A DNA stretch of 61,327 bases from DATBSK01 sp964501785 (GTDB lineage: Bacteria; Actinomycetota; Acidimicrobiia; IMCC26256; PALSA-555), in NCBI GenBank assembly GCA_964501785.1, contig CAZCUD010000020.1:1-61327 (forward strand), read 5' to 3'. The notes beneath the pieces are model-generated. The model was given only the letters and a program-made list of their open reading frames with translations, was not told the DNA's origin and did not search any database. Numbering within the stretch: the stretch's first letter is position 1; each line of letters begins with the position of its first letter. The translations under genes and the position numbers were made by a program. Positions 15,358-24,345 of the stretch are shown here, one piece after another.

Positions 15358-16182
15358 ATGCTCCGGTTCGGGATCGACGTCGCGCAGCAGCGCATGCCAT
15401 GGAGCGAGGTCGTGGCGCGGGCGCGCTTCGCCGACGACGCTGGCTTCGACGGCATCTGGGGCTTCGATCACTTCCAGCCGATGTACGGCGAGGGGCCCGG
15501 TGAGTGCTTCGAGGGCAACACGACCCTGGCCGCCCTCACCGGGCACACCTCGAACGCGCGCCTGGGGCTGCTGGTCACCGGCATGACGTATCGCCACCCG
15601 AGCGTGTTCGCGGCGGAGGCGATCACGATCGACCACGCGTCGGGCGGCCGGCTCGAGCTGTCGTACGGCGCGGCCTGGTTCGACCAGGAGCACCACGCGC
15701 TCGGCATCCCGTTCCCGCCGCTCGGCGAGCGCGTCGACGCATTCGAGGAGTCGGTGCAGGTGCTCAAGGGCCTGCTCACGACCGACGGCTTCACGTTCGA
15801 GGGCAAGCACGTGCAGGTGACCGACGCGACGCTTCGGCCCCGCCCGGTGCAGGACCCGCATCCGCCGATCTGGATCGGCGCATCGGGCGAGCGCCGCATG
15901 ATGCCGATCGCGGCCCGCCACGCGGACGTGTGGCACTGCTACGGACCGCCCGAGGTCCTGCGCGAGAAGTCCGAGCGCATCTCGCAGCACGCCGAGGCCG
16001 CCGGGCGCGACCCCGCGTCGATCATGCGGGCCGGATCGATCTCGCTCGAGGACGACCTCGACGACGTCGCGCGCACCATCGACGCGTGGATCGACGCCGA
16101 CTTCGGCTACCTGGTCTGCGGCTGGCCCAGCCAGGGCCAGGCCCGCGTCGAGGAGTTCGCCGCCCGCTTCGCGTCGTCCTGA
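15358..16182 (+). CDS. LLM-class (probably F420-dependent) oxidoreductase
   Basis: A 274-residue luciferase-like TIM-barrel protein. The start FGIDVAQQRMPW, WGFDHFQPM near residue 38, LGLLVTGMTYRHPS near 65 and GRLELSYGAAWFDQEH near 100 are typical of actinobacterial F420-dependent members. These transfer hydride from F420H2 to diverse substrates. Cofactor assignment follows the family, and the substrate is unknown. It starts 19 bases after the His-rich membrane protein and is likely in the same transcript. Confidence 0.8.
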   Translation: MLRFGIDVAQQRMPWSEVVARARFADDAGFDGIWGFDHFQPMYGEGPGECFEGNTTLAALTGHTSNARLGLLVTGMTYRHPSVFAAEAITIDHASGGRLELSYGAAWFDQEHHALGIPFPPLGERVDAFEESVQVLKGLLTTDGFTFEGKHVQVTDATLRPRPVQDPHPPIWIGASGERRMMPIAARHADVWHCYGPPEVLREKSERISQHAEAAGRDPASIMRAGSISLEDDLDDVARTIDAWIDADFGYLVCGWPSQGQARVEEFAARFASS

Positions 16183-16189
16183 CCGGTGG

Positions 16190-16228
16190 TGCGTATCTCA
16201 ACCACCGGAGCGGTGGTTGAGATGCGCA
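16190..16228. terminator. Bidirectional hairpin terminator
   Basis: An 18-bp stem with one mismatch: arms TGCGTATCTCAACCACCG and CGGTGGTTGAGATGCGCA around GAG. It lies exactly between convergent stop codons (16182 and 16229) and should serve both genes. Confidence 0.8.
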
Positions 16229-16939
16229 TCAGGTCAGCGGTGACCAGGCGGTCGTGCGCAGGAGGCGGCTCTCCCAGTCGTCGCGCACGCGCAGCGCATC
16301 GTGCATCCACGTGCCGGGGGCGCGGTGCTGGGCCGGGATCTCGGTGTACAGGAGGCCGAGGAGCCGCTCGGGCTCGGTGACCCGCTGCCACAGCACGACC
16401 TCGCTGCGTCGCCCGGCGCCGAAGGCGGTCTGCCACACCGACAGCAGCTCGAGCATCGACCGCCCACCGTGACGGCCCTCCTCGAGGCTCGGCGCGTACT
16501 GGTCGTGCGCGGCCTTCAGGTAGTCGTCGAGCATCCCCTCGTGCGGCCACGCGGTGTCCTCCATGAAGAGGACGAGATCGTGTGCCTCGGGCTCGGTCGG
16601 CACCGCGTCGAGGTCGGCGATCGGTGGCTTCGACCACGGCACGGGCACGACGATCTTGCCGTGCACGCCATGGCGCAGCTGGTCGACATCGCTCGCCCAG
16701 GCCCGCAGGTCACCGTCCTGCACGCGTCGCACGAGACGCTCGTAGGCCGCGCCGTCGCGCACGGCGGTGACGGTGACGACCGTGTACGCGCGACCCGACC
16801 CGTGCGCGAGGTGCATGAAGTAGAGGAGGCGTGCGTCGTCGCCCTTGGCGAGCTCGGGCAGCCACCCGTCGCGGAAGCGGGCCTCGAAGTCGTCCTCCGT
16901 GGCTCCGCGCACCCGGTGGACCTCGTGCAGCAGCAGCAT
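16229..16939 (-). CDS. Uncharacterised protein, possibly dimeric alpha/beta-barrel (NIPSNAP-like)
   Basis: About 236 residues, soluble, with no signal peptide. It opens with LLHEVHRVRGATEDDFEARF, a strand-helix start seen in NIPSNAP/EthD-type ferredoxin-like folds, and a second similar half begins around HDLVLFMEDTAW. I assign this only on pattern and cannot name a substrate. ATG 16939 is the first plausible start, 19 bases after the acyltransferase stop, so co-transcription with it is likely. Confidence 0.55.
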   Translation of the reverse strand: MLLLHEVHRVRGATEDDFEARFRDGWLPELAKGDDARLLYFMHLAHGSGRAYTVVTVTAVRDGAAYERLVRRVQDGDLRAWASDVDQLRHGVHGKIVVPVPWSKPPIADLDAVPTEPEAHDLVLFMEDTAWPHEGMLDDYLKAAHDQYAPSLEEGRHGGRSMLELLSVWQTAFGAGRRSEVVLWQRVTEPERLLGLLYTEIPAQHRAPGTWMHDALRVRDDWESRLLRTTAWSPLT

Positions 16940-16958
16940 GCCGCGCACCCTATCGACG

Positions 16959-19052
16959 TCAGCGGGCGGCCTGCTCGGTGCGATCGGGACGCTCGGTCCG
17001 TTGCGCCGCGACCTCCTGGAGGCCGGGGACCAGGCCGACGGCGATCGCGGAGGCGGCCCGGCGCTGGCCGGCCATGTGGTGCTCGCCGATGCACCCGTGC
17101 CCGGAGAACTCGGGGTCGGTGCAGAAGTGCAGCCCGTCGATGTAGCGCACGCCCACCGTCCCGTCGGGCGCGCACCCTGCCTCGCCGCCGGGCACGCACG
17201 GCATCCGCCACACGTACTCGCCCGCATCGGTGCGCAAGAACGTGCCGGCGTCGAGCACCGTCACGTTCTCGGGGTCGTCTGCGGCGAGCTGCTCGTAGTG
17301 TGCGCGCTCGGCCTCGGGGCCGGTGCCCATCTCCTGCTCCTGGGGCGTGCCGACGATGAAGTCGGGCGACGGGACGAGGAAGACGTGGACGTCGTTCTCG
17401 GTCCAGAAGCGGACCAGCTCGTCGATCTGGTCCTCCCACGGGCGCTCCGGGCAGCGGTTGTTGAAGGCGAGGAACGCCATGAAGATCGCCGCGTCGGGCC
17501 TGGTCTCGCGCACCTGGCGCTTCACGCCCGGGATCGTGGTGCACAGCTTCCAGTCGGCGGGGTTGACGGTCTCGAACTCGACGCCGGCCGGCGCCATGAT
17601 CGCGCCGAGACAGTCGCGGACCTCGCCGCCGATCGAGTTGCCCTGGAGCTGCACGAGCAGCCTGCCGTCGGGGTCGATCGGCTGGAGCGGCGTGCCCCCG
17701 TCGCAGCGGGGGGCAGCCGCGTATCCCGCCGACGCCGAGACGACGTCTCGTGACCGGGGTGCTGCGGTCGGCGCCTCCCGCGTCGTCGGGAACGCGAGCG
17801 CCGGCACCAGCAACAGGACTGCGACCGACACGACCGCGGCGCCCGCCGCAACCGCGCGCCCGGCGCCGCGGAACGAGATGCGGCCGCTCCGGATCGGCAT
17901 CTCGAGCAGCTTGTAGCTCGCCAACGACACCGCGAGCGTCACGACGCAGCGCACGACGAACAGCGCGACGCCGTCGAGGCCCGTGCTCGCCTCGTCGAGC
18001 CACAACGAGATCGGCCAGTGCCAGAGGTAGACGCCGTACGAGATCAGCCCGAGCCCGACGAGGGGCTTCAGCTCGAGCAGGCGGGCGAGCGGGTTGAAGC
18101 TGGGCTGGGCGGCGGCGAAGAGCACCGCGACCATCGCGACGGCGACGAGGCCGTAGCCACCCTCGTACAGCCACGCGGTCTCGGCCGTGAGCGTCAGGAA
18201 CGCGACGACCATCGCCGCGGCGGCAACGCAGCCGATGACGACGAGCGGTCCCCGGAGCCGACGGGCGACCGTCGGCGCGCCCCAGGTGATCGCGGCCAGC
18301 ACCGCCCCGATCAGGATGATGAACGCGCGGCTGTCGGTGCCGTAGTAGACGCGGTTGATGTCGGCACCCGAGGTGAACAACGACACCATGCGCACGAACG
18401 AGAGCGTGCCGAGCACGACGCAGAGCGCGATGAGCGCGGCGCGGAACCGGTTGCGCGTCCGCGAGCTGCGTTCGCTCCGCCGACCGCGCGCGCCGGTGAG
18501 CTTCGCGACGCCGACCACGACGAGCGGCCACACCAGGTAGAACTGCTCCTCGATCGCCAGCGACCACATGTGGCGCAGCGGGCTCACCGCGCCCTGGAGG
18601 AACTGGTCGATGTACGACTGTCCCGACGAGATGAAGTGCCAGTTCGCGACGTAGCCGAGCGACGCGAGCCCGTCGACGGAGAACCGCTGGGCGTCGACGC
18701 GGTCGTCCATGAAGAGCGAGGCGACGCCGACGACGAGCAGCAGGAGCAGCAGGGCCGGCACGAGTCGCCGGGCCCGGCGCACCCAGAACGTCCGCAACGA
18801 GATCGCGCGCGTCGCGTCCCACTCCCGCACGAGCAGGCTCGTGATGAGGAACCCGCTGAGCACGAAGAAGAGGTCGACGCCCAGGAACCCACCGGGCACG
18901 ACGTCGGGCTCGAAGTGGTACAGCACGACGACGAGGACCGCCAGGCCGCGCAGCCCGTCGAGGGAGCGGAGGTGGGCGAGTCGTGGCGCGCCCGTACGCG
19001 GCTCGTCGGCGGTCGCGGGCGACCGGCGCGGCGGGACGGGCGGGTCGGGCAC
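16959..19052 (-). CDS. Acyltransferase-3 membrane protein with C-terminal SGNH domain (OafA/OatA-like)
   Basis: About 697 residues from the first conventional start. The N-terminal acyltransferase-3 domain begins LRSLDGLRGLAVLVVVLYH, with the catalytic His, GFLGVDLFFVLSGFLIT, and about 10 membrane helices to residue 420. The extracytoplasmic SGNH domain has QLQGNSIGGE (Ser, with Asn where GDS is usual) and YIDGLHFC near the end (Asp and His). Such proteins O-acetylate cell-surface sugars or lipids. The start is uncertain: GTG 19052 lies inside a Pro-rich leader, while a TACGCT -10 element six bases before an in-frame ATC at 19106 suggests initiation there. Confidence 0.85.
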   Translation of the reverse strand: MPDPPVPPRRSPATADEPRTGAPRLAHLRSLDGLRGLAVLVVVLYHFEPDVVPGGFLGVDLFFVLSGFLITSLLVREWDATRAISLRTFWVRRARRLVPALLLLLLVVGVASLFMDDRVDAQRFSVDGLASLGYVANWHFISSGQSYIDQFLQGAVSPLRHMWSLAIEEQFYLVWPLVVVGVAKLTGARGRRSERSSRTRNRFRAALIALCVVLGTLSFVRMVSLFTSGADINRVYYGTDSRAFIILIGAVLAAITWGAPTVARRLRGPLVVIGCVAAAAMVVAFLTLTAETAWLYEGGYGLVAVAMVAVLFAAAQPSFNPLARLLELKPLVGLGLISYGVYLWHWPISLWLDEASTGLDGVALFVVRCVVTLAVSLASYKLLEMPIRSGRISFRGAGRAVAAGAAVVSVAVLLLVPALAFPTTREAPTAAPRSRDVVSASAGYAAAPRCDGGTPLQPIDPDGRLLVQLQGNSIGGEVRDCLGAIMAPAGVEFETVNPADWKLCTTIPGVKRQVRETRPDAAIFMAFLAFNNRCPERPWEDQIDELVRFWTENDVHVFLVPSPDFIVGTPQEQEMGTGPEAERAHYEQLAADDPENVTVLDAGTFLRTDAGEYVWRMPCVPGGEAGCAPDGTVGVRYIDGLHFCTDPEFSGHGCIGEHHMAGQRRAASAIAVGLVPGLQEVAAQRTERPDRTEQAAR

Positions 19053-19112
19053 CGGGGACGCGGGACCGGCCGACCCGGTCGAGGGGGTCAGCGTGGTGTC
19101 GGTGATCGGTCG

Positions 19113-19118
19113 AGCGTA
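19113..19118 (-). promoter_or_regulatory. Putative leaderless -10 element (TACGCT) of the acyltransferase gene
   Basis: On the minus strand TACGCT is followed by six bases (CGACCG) and an in-frame ATC (19104-19106), then ACC GAC ACC. No ATG, GTG or TTG is in frame near this position. Confidence 0.45.
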
Positions 19119-19167
19119 CCGGACGACCGTTTTCGCCCCTCGTCGTGGTGCCCCGGGGAGGCGTGCG

Positions 19168-20292
19168 TCAGACCAGGCGCTCGATGATGTGGTCGATCGC
19201 CCGCGTGAGGGTTGCGACGTCGTCCGGCTCGATCGCCGGGAACATCGCGATGCGGAGCTGGTTGCGACCGAGCTTGCGATAGGGCTCTGTGTCGAGGATG
19301 CCGTTCGCGCGGAGCGCCGCCGCGATCTGTGCGGCATCGACCCCCTCGAAGTCGATCGTGCCGGTGACGTGGCTGCGCTCCGACGGCTTCGCGACGAAGG
19401 GGGACGCGTGCGGGTGCGCCTCGGCCCAGCCGTAGAGGATCTCGGCCGACCGATCGCAGCGCGACGCGGCCCACTCGAGCCCACCCTGGTCGAGCATCCA
19501 GCCGAGCGTGTCGGCGACGAGGAAGATCGTCGCCAGGGCCGGGGTGTTGTAGGTCTGGTCGAGGCGGCTGTTCTCGAGCGCGATGCCGAGGTCGATCGAG
19601 GGCGGGCACCAACGGTCGGAGGCCGCCAGTCGCTCGATCCGCTCGATGCCCGCGGGCGAGCAGAGGGCGAGCCAGAGCCCACCGTCGGAGCCCATCGCCT
19701 TCTGGGGTGCGAAGTAGTACACGTCGAGCTGCGTCGGATCGACGCGCAGCGCACCGGCCGCGGACGTCGCGTCGACGAGCACGATCCCCTCGGCCTCCGT
19801 GGGCCGGTGGATCTCGGTCATCACGCCGGTCGACGTCTCGTTGTGGGTGAGCGCGTACGCGTCGACGCTCGGATCGACGACCGGCTCGGGATGGGTCCCG
19901 GGCTCCGACTCCACCACCAGCGGGTCGTCGAGGTGCGGTGCGGCGCGGGTGACGGCCGCGAACTTGGACGAGAACTCGCCGAACGCGAGGTGCTCGCTGC
20001 GCCGCTCGATCAGGCCGAACGCTGCCGCGTCCCAGAACGTCGTGGTGCCGCCGTTGCCGAGGAGCACCTCGTAGCCGTCGGGCAGGCCGTAGAGCTCGGC
20101 GAGCCGCTCGCGGACCGACCGCACCACGCTGCGAACGGTGTCGCGTCGGTGACTCGTGCCGAGGAAGGTCTCCGCGGCCTCGGCGAGCCGGGCGACGGCC
20201 TCGGGGCGGACCTTCGACGGGCCGGAGCCGAATCGCCCGTCGCGCGGCCGCAGGTCGTCAGGCAGCGTGATCGCGGGGGGCGTGTCGGGCAC
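19168..20292 (-). CDS. serC: Phosphoserine aminotransferase
   Basis: A 374-residue class V PLP aminotransferase. It converts 3-phosphohydroxypyruvate and glutamate to phosphoserine and 2-oxoglutarate in serine synthesis. Visible elements are RFGSGPSKVRPEA at the start, LGTSHRRD, VLLGNGGTTTFWDAA, LVDATSAAGALRVD and the Schiff-base Lys in YYFAPQKAMGSDGG. The set and length are those of the actinobacterial SerC type. A TAGCAT -10 ends six bases before the GTG start, so the gene is probably leaderless and transcribed on its own. Confidence 0.9.
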   Translation of the reverse strand: MPDTPPAITLPDDLRPRDGRFGSGPSKVRPEAVARLAEAAETFLGTSHRRDTVRSVVRSVRERLAELYGLPDGYEVLLGNGGTTTFWDAAAFGLIERRSEHLAFGEFSSKFAAVTRAAPHLDDPLVVESEPGTHPEPVVDPSVDAYALTHNETSTGVMTEIHRPTEAEGIVLVDATSAAGALRVDPTQLDVYYFAPQKAMGSDGGLWLALCSPAGIERIERLAASDRWCPPSIDLGIALENSRLDQTYNTPALATIFLVADTLGWMLDQGGLEWAASRCDRSAEILYGWAEAHPHASPFVAKPSERSHVTGTIDFEGVDAAQIAAALRANGILDTEPYRKLGRNQLRIAMFPAIEPDDVATLTRAIDHIIERLV

Positions 20293-20298
20293 CCGTCG

Positions 20299-20304
20299 AT
20301 GCTA
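20299..20304 (-). promoter_or_regulatory. Leaderless -10 element (TAGCAT) of serC
   Basis: On the minus strand TAGCAT, six bases, then GTG 20292. The element overlaps the stop codon of the upstream cytochrome gene (20302-20304). Confidence 0.55.
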
Positions 20305-20955
20305 CCGGTCCACCTTCAGGCGTTCGGCGGGGTTCCCGGTGGTCTCCTCGTACCAGCGCGGGCGCTTGGTCCGTGCCCAGCGCGCCGCGACCGTGCCGCG
20401 CACCATGGCGCGCAGCGCATCGGGATCGCGGAACGCGAACACGACGTGCGCGGTGATCGAGATCCAGATCGCGAGCGCGAGCCAGTCGTGCACGAACGTG
20501 GCGCCGGTGCGGATCGACAGCGGGAACGGCTCGAACCACTTCAGCACGATCCCCGTCGCGAACATCAGGACGATGGCCGCGCCGAGGAAGGTCGCGTTCA
20601 GCTTCTGGCCCGGGTTGAACTTGCCCAGACGCGCCCGATCTCGGGTCGACCGTCGCAGCCAGGCGCGGTCGTCGCTGCTCCAGCGATCGATGCGCCCGAG
20701 GTCTCGTCGGAGCCCTCGGCCCCACCGGCCGATCACACCGAGCACGATCGGCACGGGCAGGGCCAGGCCGGCCACCACGTGCACGTCCCGCACCAGGTCG
20801 CGACGGCCGACGAGCGTGCTGATCGGGCCGGTGTAGAGCGCCGCTCCGGTGAGCATCAGGACGACGAACAGCGTGGCCGTCGTCCAGTGGACGACGCGCT
20901 CGACTCGATCGAAGCGCTCGAGCTCGCGCTCGGTCGGACGCAGCGCGACGCTCAC
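20302..20955 (-). CDS. Membrane cytochrome b561-type subunit (MsrQ-like role)
   Basis: About 217 residues with four main hydrophobic segments and candidate haem-ligating His residues in RVVHWTTATLF, VRDVHVVAGLALP, ATFVHDWLALAI and ISITAHVVF. This is the di-haem pattern of formate-dehydrogenase/cytochrome b561-like subunits. It is coupled by a GTGA overlap to the molybdopterin protein upstream, so it probably passes electrons from quinol to that exported enzyme, a role analogous to MsrQ but from a different cytochrome family (inference). Confidence 0.75.
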   Translation of the reverse strand: MSVALRPTERELERFDRVERVVHWTTATLFVVLMLTGAALYTGPISTLVGRRDLVRDVHVVAGLALPVPIVLGVIGRWGRGLRRDLGRIDRWSSDDRAWLRRSTRDRARLGKFNPGQKLNATFLGAAIVLMFATGIVLKWFEPFPLSIRTGATFVHDWLALAIWISITAHVVFAFRDPDALRAMVRGTVAARWARTKRPRWYEETTGNPAERLKVDR

Positions 20956-21677
20956 GTCGGATCGTCGTCGCGGTTGTTCGAGCGGCCGACCCAGCCGTTC
21001 ACGTCGTACCCGCGCTGCTCCCAGTAGCCGGGCTCGACCGCTTCGGTGAGCTCGATGCGGCGGAGCCACTTCAACGACTTGTAGCCGTACATGGGTGCGA
21101 CGTAGAGGCGCGCGGGACCGCCGTGGAGCGACGACAGCGGCTCGTCGTCGAGCTCGTACGCGACCAGCACGTCGGCGCGACGCGCCTGCGAGAGGGTGAG
21201 GCTCTCGGTGTACGCGCCGTCGAACGACACGAATCGCACCGCCCGCGCGTCCGGTCGGACGCCGGCCGCGTCGAGCAGGTCGCGCAGGCGCACCCCCGTC
21301 CACGAGACGTCGGGGACGCGCCAGCCGGTGACGCACTGGAAGTCGCGGACGAGGCGGACGCGATCCATCGCGAGCAGGTCGTCGAACCGGAGGTCGAGGG
21401 GGGAGTCGACCAAGCCGTCGACGGCGAGTCGGTAGTCGGCGCGGCTGCGCTCGGGGAACTCGCCGGTGACGGTGTAGAGGCGGAACCGGCCGATCGGCAG
21501 CAGCGCGAGCAGCCCGGTGGGGTCGCGACCGACGATCGGGCCGATGCTGCGCTCGAGCCAGCCCTGGACCGCGGCACCCGTCGCGACGCCGACGGCACCG
21601 AGGCCCAGCAGCGTGAGGAAGACCCGTCGGCCGACCGGCGAGGCGCGCGGTGGCGTGGGCTCCGGCTGCTCGTCCAT
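20952..21677 (-). CDS. Exported molybdopterin oxidoreductase (SUOX/MsrP-like)
   Basis: About 242 residues. An N-terminal VGRRVFLTLLGLGAVGVATG segment looks like a membrane anchor or weak Tat signal. The sulfite-oxidase-type molybdopterin domain follows, with the Mo-ligating Cys in VRDFQCVTGWRV, WTGVRLRDLL, VSFDGAYTESL, and GGPARLYVAPMYGYKSLKWL. Relatives include MsrP (YedY), which repairs oxidised methionine in the cell envelope. Coupled to a membrane cytochrome gene, it likely forms a two-part envelope reductase; the substrate is unproven. GTG 21680 is an alternative start. Confidence 0.8.
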   Translation of the reverse strand: MDEQPEPTPPRASPVGRRVFLTLLGLGAVGVATGAAVQGWLERSIGPIVGRDPTGLLALLPIGRFRLYTVTGEFPERSRADYRLAVDGLVDSPLDLRFDDLLAMDRVRLVRDFQCVTGWRVPDVSWTGVRLRDLLDAAGVRPDARAVRFVSFDGAYTESLTLSQARRADVLVAYELDDEPLSSLHGGPARLYVAPMYGYKSLKWLRRIELTEAVEPGYWEQRGYDVNGWVGRSNNRDDDPT

Positions 21678-21711
21678 CACCCGACTGTACGGAGCGGAGC
21701 CCGCGCCGAGA

Positions 21712-23112
21712 TCAGGCGAGGGCGAGGACCTCGTCGAAGCCCACGCGCAGGTCGTCGGCGAAGGCCTCGGTGTCGGGGATGGCGCGGGGGTCGGTGTTCA
21801 CACCGATGCAGCAGGTGCCGCAGTACGAGACGAGGACCACGTTCGCGGCGCTCCCGGAGAGGGGGCCGAAGGCGAACATCTGCTGCACCTCGGCACCGCA
21901 CAGGTAGAGGGGGAACGGTGAGCCGGGGACGTTGCTCGTGATGAAGTCGGCACCCTTGAGCAGCGAGGCGAACATCGCGGTGGCAACCCGGCGGGGCAGG
22001 CGGTTGAGCAGCGTCGCGAGCTGATCCGACAGGGCGACCGCGGGCTCGGCGCGGAGGCGCTTGCAGCGCGACGACAGCTCGCGGACGCGCTCCTCCGGAT
22101 CGTCGATCGCGAGCGGCACGACGAGGCGGGCGGTCGTGAAGTGGTTGCCCCCGAGCGCGGCCGTGTCGGCGCGGATGTTGATGGGCATCATCATCCGCAG
22201 CTCGTCGAGGTCGCCGGCACCACGGGCGAGGTGGTAGCGGCGCAGGCCGCCGAGCACACCGGCGACGTACGCGTCGTTGAGCGTGGCGCCCGCGGACTTG
22301 GCCGCGCGCTTGAGATCGTCGAGCGGCAGGTCGAGGACCGACACGCGGCGGTCGAGGCCGCGCGGCGCGGTGACGTGGGACATGGGCGTCGGCGCGGGTG
22401 CGAGGAACTTCGCGACCGACCCTGCGGTGCGGGCGGCTCGCTCGATCGAACGCAGCGCGTCGTCGCGCAGCGCCCGAAACGCGTCGCGGGCGCCGCTGGC
22501 GACGCTCGCGGCCGTCTCGGCACCGCGCCGGGCCTGCCACTCGATGCCGTGGGAGAGCAGGTCGGTGCGGCTGAACGAAGGGAGCACCGCCGGTTCGGGG
22601 TCGGGACCGGGATCACCGGGCTCGGGCTCGAGGTCGAAGAGCATGAGGAGCAGCTTCATCCCGCCGATCCCGTCGCTCATCGAGTGGTGCACCTTGAGCA
22701 CGACAGCGGCCCGACCTTCGGGAAGTCCCTCGACGAGGGTGAGCTCCCAGAGCGGTCGGGCGCGGTCGAAGTCGCCCATCGCGGCCGTCGCCGCGATCTC
22801 CAGGACCGTATCGAACGACCGCGGCTTGGGCGCACGGACCCGACGCGCGTGGTAGGCGAGATCGAAGTCGGGATCGGCCGACCACGCGGGTGGACCGATC
22901 CGCAGCAGCGGCTCGACGACGCGCTGACGCAGGCGCGGGATGAGACGGGTGCCGCGCTCGAGGCGAGCGAGCACGTCGGACCATGCCGGCGCCCGATCGA
23001 GCACGAGCGCGGTGACGATCGTCGACCGCAACGCCGGGTCGCGGTCGATGCTCCACATCAGCGCGTCGGCGTCTCCGAGCGTGTGCTCGAAGCGCTCGGC
23101 GTCAGCCGCCAT
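21712..23112 (-). CDS. Wax ester synthase/diacylglycerol acyltransferase family protein
   Basis: A 466-residue WS/DGAT enzyme. The active-site motif HHSMSDGIGG is at about residues 142-151. The C-terminal domain carries TSNVPGSPFPLYLCGA and VVLVSYCGTCCIGVNTDP, typical of the actinobacterial family. These enzymes join acyl-CoA to diacylglycerol or fatty alcohol to make storage lipids at the inner membrane. The start is well supported by the N-terminal LGDADALMWSID. Whether it makes triacylglycerol or wax esters cannot be read from the sequence. Confidence 0.88.
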   Translation of the reverse strand: MAADAERFEHTLGDADALMWSIDRDPALRSTIVTALVLDRAPAWSDVLARLERGTRLIPRLRQRVVEPLLRIGPPAWSADPDFDLAYHARRVRAPKPRSFDTVLEIAATAAMGDFDRARPLWELTLVEGLPEGRAAVVLKVHHSMSDGIGGMKLLLMLFDLEPEPGDPGPDPEPAVLPSFSRTDLLSHGIEWQARRGAETAASVASGARDAFRALRDDALRSIERAARTAGSVAKFLAPAPTPMSHVTAPRGLDRRVSVLDLPLDDLKRAAKSAGATLNDAYVAGVLGGLRRYHLARGAGDLDELRMMMPINIRADTAALGGNHFTTARLVVPLAIDDPEERVRELSSRCKRLRAEPAVALSDQLATLLNRLPRRVATAMFASLLKGADFITSNVPGSPFPLYLCGAEVQQMFAFGPLSGSAANVVLVSYCGTCCIGVNTDPRAIPDTEAFADDLRVGFDEVLALA

Positions 23113-23136
23113 GGCGTCCCCCCTCGAGCGGGGAAC

Positions 23137-24333
23137 CTACCTCCCGCCTCCGTCGGCTGCCCCCTGGTTGCGGCTCGTTCGGACAGAGTCGGTGGTCGTC
23201 GACGGTCGGGCTGACGTGGTGGAGGTGGTCGACTCCTGCCACGACTCGAGGTCGAACGTCTCGTACATCTGCTTCAGCACCTCGGCCGCGATGCGGTCGC
23301 CGCCTTCGCGGGTGAAGTGGATCCCGTCGGTGGCGCGCACCTGCACCAGCGTGCCGTCGTCGAGCGGGAGGTACTCCGCGTATCCCCCGCCGAACGCCGA
23401 CAGCACCGGCACCGTGTCGACGAACACGACCTTGCCCGGACGACGCTCCGCCTCCTCGCGCACGATGTCGTTGATCAGCGTGTAGCGGGTCTCGAACCGC
23501 TCGCCGTTGGCCATCGGAGGGATGCCGACCCAGAAGATGGTCGTGTCGCCGCTCGCGGTGAGCGCATCCATGAGGCCACCGACGCGCCGTCGGTACTCGG
23601 CGATCCACTCCGGCGTGCCGAAGCTCTGACCGCCGCCGTCGCCGGTCAGGGACTGGTCGTCGTTGGAGCCGAGGCTCAGCACGACCGCGTCGGGCTTGTC
23701 GCGGGCGACGACCTCGGTGAGGTACGCGGGCCAGTTGAAGACCTCGGGCCGGGCGAGCCCGGTCGCGACGTGGCTGTCGACCGGCCCGAGCAGGCCGATG
23801 ACGCCGGTGCCCAGGGCCTGGTTGATGACCGACTCGCCGGGCGTCTGCGCGAGGGAGTCGCCGGTCACGTACAGGGCGGCCTGGTCCTGAGGCGAGAAGG
23901 CGCGCCGGGGGACGGGCTCCGGCTCTTCTTCGGGGTCGCTCGTCGGCGGGACGGTCGGGCTCGGCAGGCTGAGGTCGATGTCGTCGTCGCCCCCGCGGCC
24001 GATCGCCTCTTGCAGCGCCTCGCGCGGACGGTCGAGGAAGATCGCGTGGCTCACGTCGTACAGCCGGTCCGCGAAGAAGGTCGACACGTCACGTCGCCAG
24101 CCGACGTCCTGTCCGAGCGCCGTCTTGCGGATGCCCGGCGCGTTGAGCAGCGCGCCCACGAGGAGAGCGACCACGCCGACGACGAGGATGTGCGCGACCG
24201 GCATCGTGCGGCGCGGGGGGTCGCCGAGGCGGCCGTCGTCGTGCCAGTCGATGGTGGTGACGTCGGCGCTGTCCGCGACGCGCTTGGCGCCGCGTCGGCG
24301 GCGCCCTCTGCGAGTCGTGTCGGTGTCGGCCAT
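23137..24333 (-). CDS. SGNH/GDSL hydrolase, partner of the MBOAT acyltransferase
   Basis: A 398-residue membrane-anchored protein. A charged N-terminus is followed by one transmembrane segment (about 45-65, HILVVGVVALLVGALL) and a periplasm-facing SGNH domain. The latter has LYVTGDSLAQTPGESV (Ser near 161), VLSLGSNDDQSL (Asn), and VRATDGIHFTREGG (Asp and His). The tail is Ser/Thr-rich. It starts 12 bases after the AlgI-like MBOAT gene. Such pairs O-acetylate extracellular polysaccharide, as AlgI with AlgJ/AlgX do; the polymer is unknown. Confidence 0.82.
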   Translation of the reverse strand: MADTDTTRRGRRRRGAKRVADSADVTTIDWHDDGRLGDPPRRTMPVAHILVVGVVALLVGALLNAPGIRKTALGQDVGWRRDVSTFFADRLYDVSHAIFLDRPREALQEAIGRGGDDDIDLSLPSPTVPPTSDPEEEPEPVPRRAFSPQDQAALYVTGDSLAQTPGESVINQALGTGVIGLLGPVDSHVATGLARPEVFNWPAYLTEVVARDKPDAVVLSLGSNDDQSLTGDGGGQSFGTPEWIAEYRRRVGGLMDALTASGDTTIFWVGIPPMANGERFETRYTLINDIVREEAERRPGKVVFVDTVPVLSAFGGGYAEYLPLDDGTLVQVRATDGIHFTREGGDRIAAEVLKQMYETFDLESWQESTTSTTSARPSTTTDSVRTSRNQGAADGGGR

Positions 24334-24345
24334 CGTCGCCTCGTC

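Noticed and set aside
19053..19754. A much longer N-terminus for the acyltransferase (about 930 codons in the same frame)
   Set aside because: The extra part lies antisense to serC, is low-complexity Ser/Arg/Thr, and is separated from the real gene by its -10 element.
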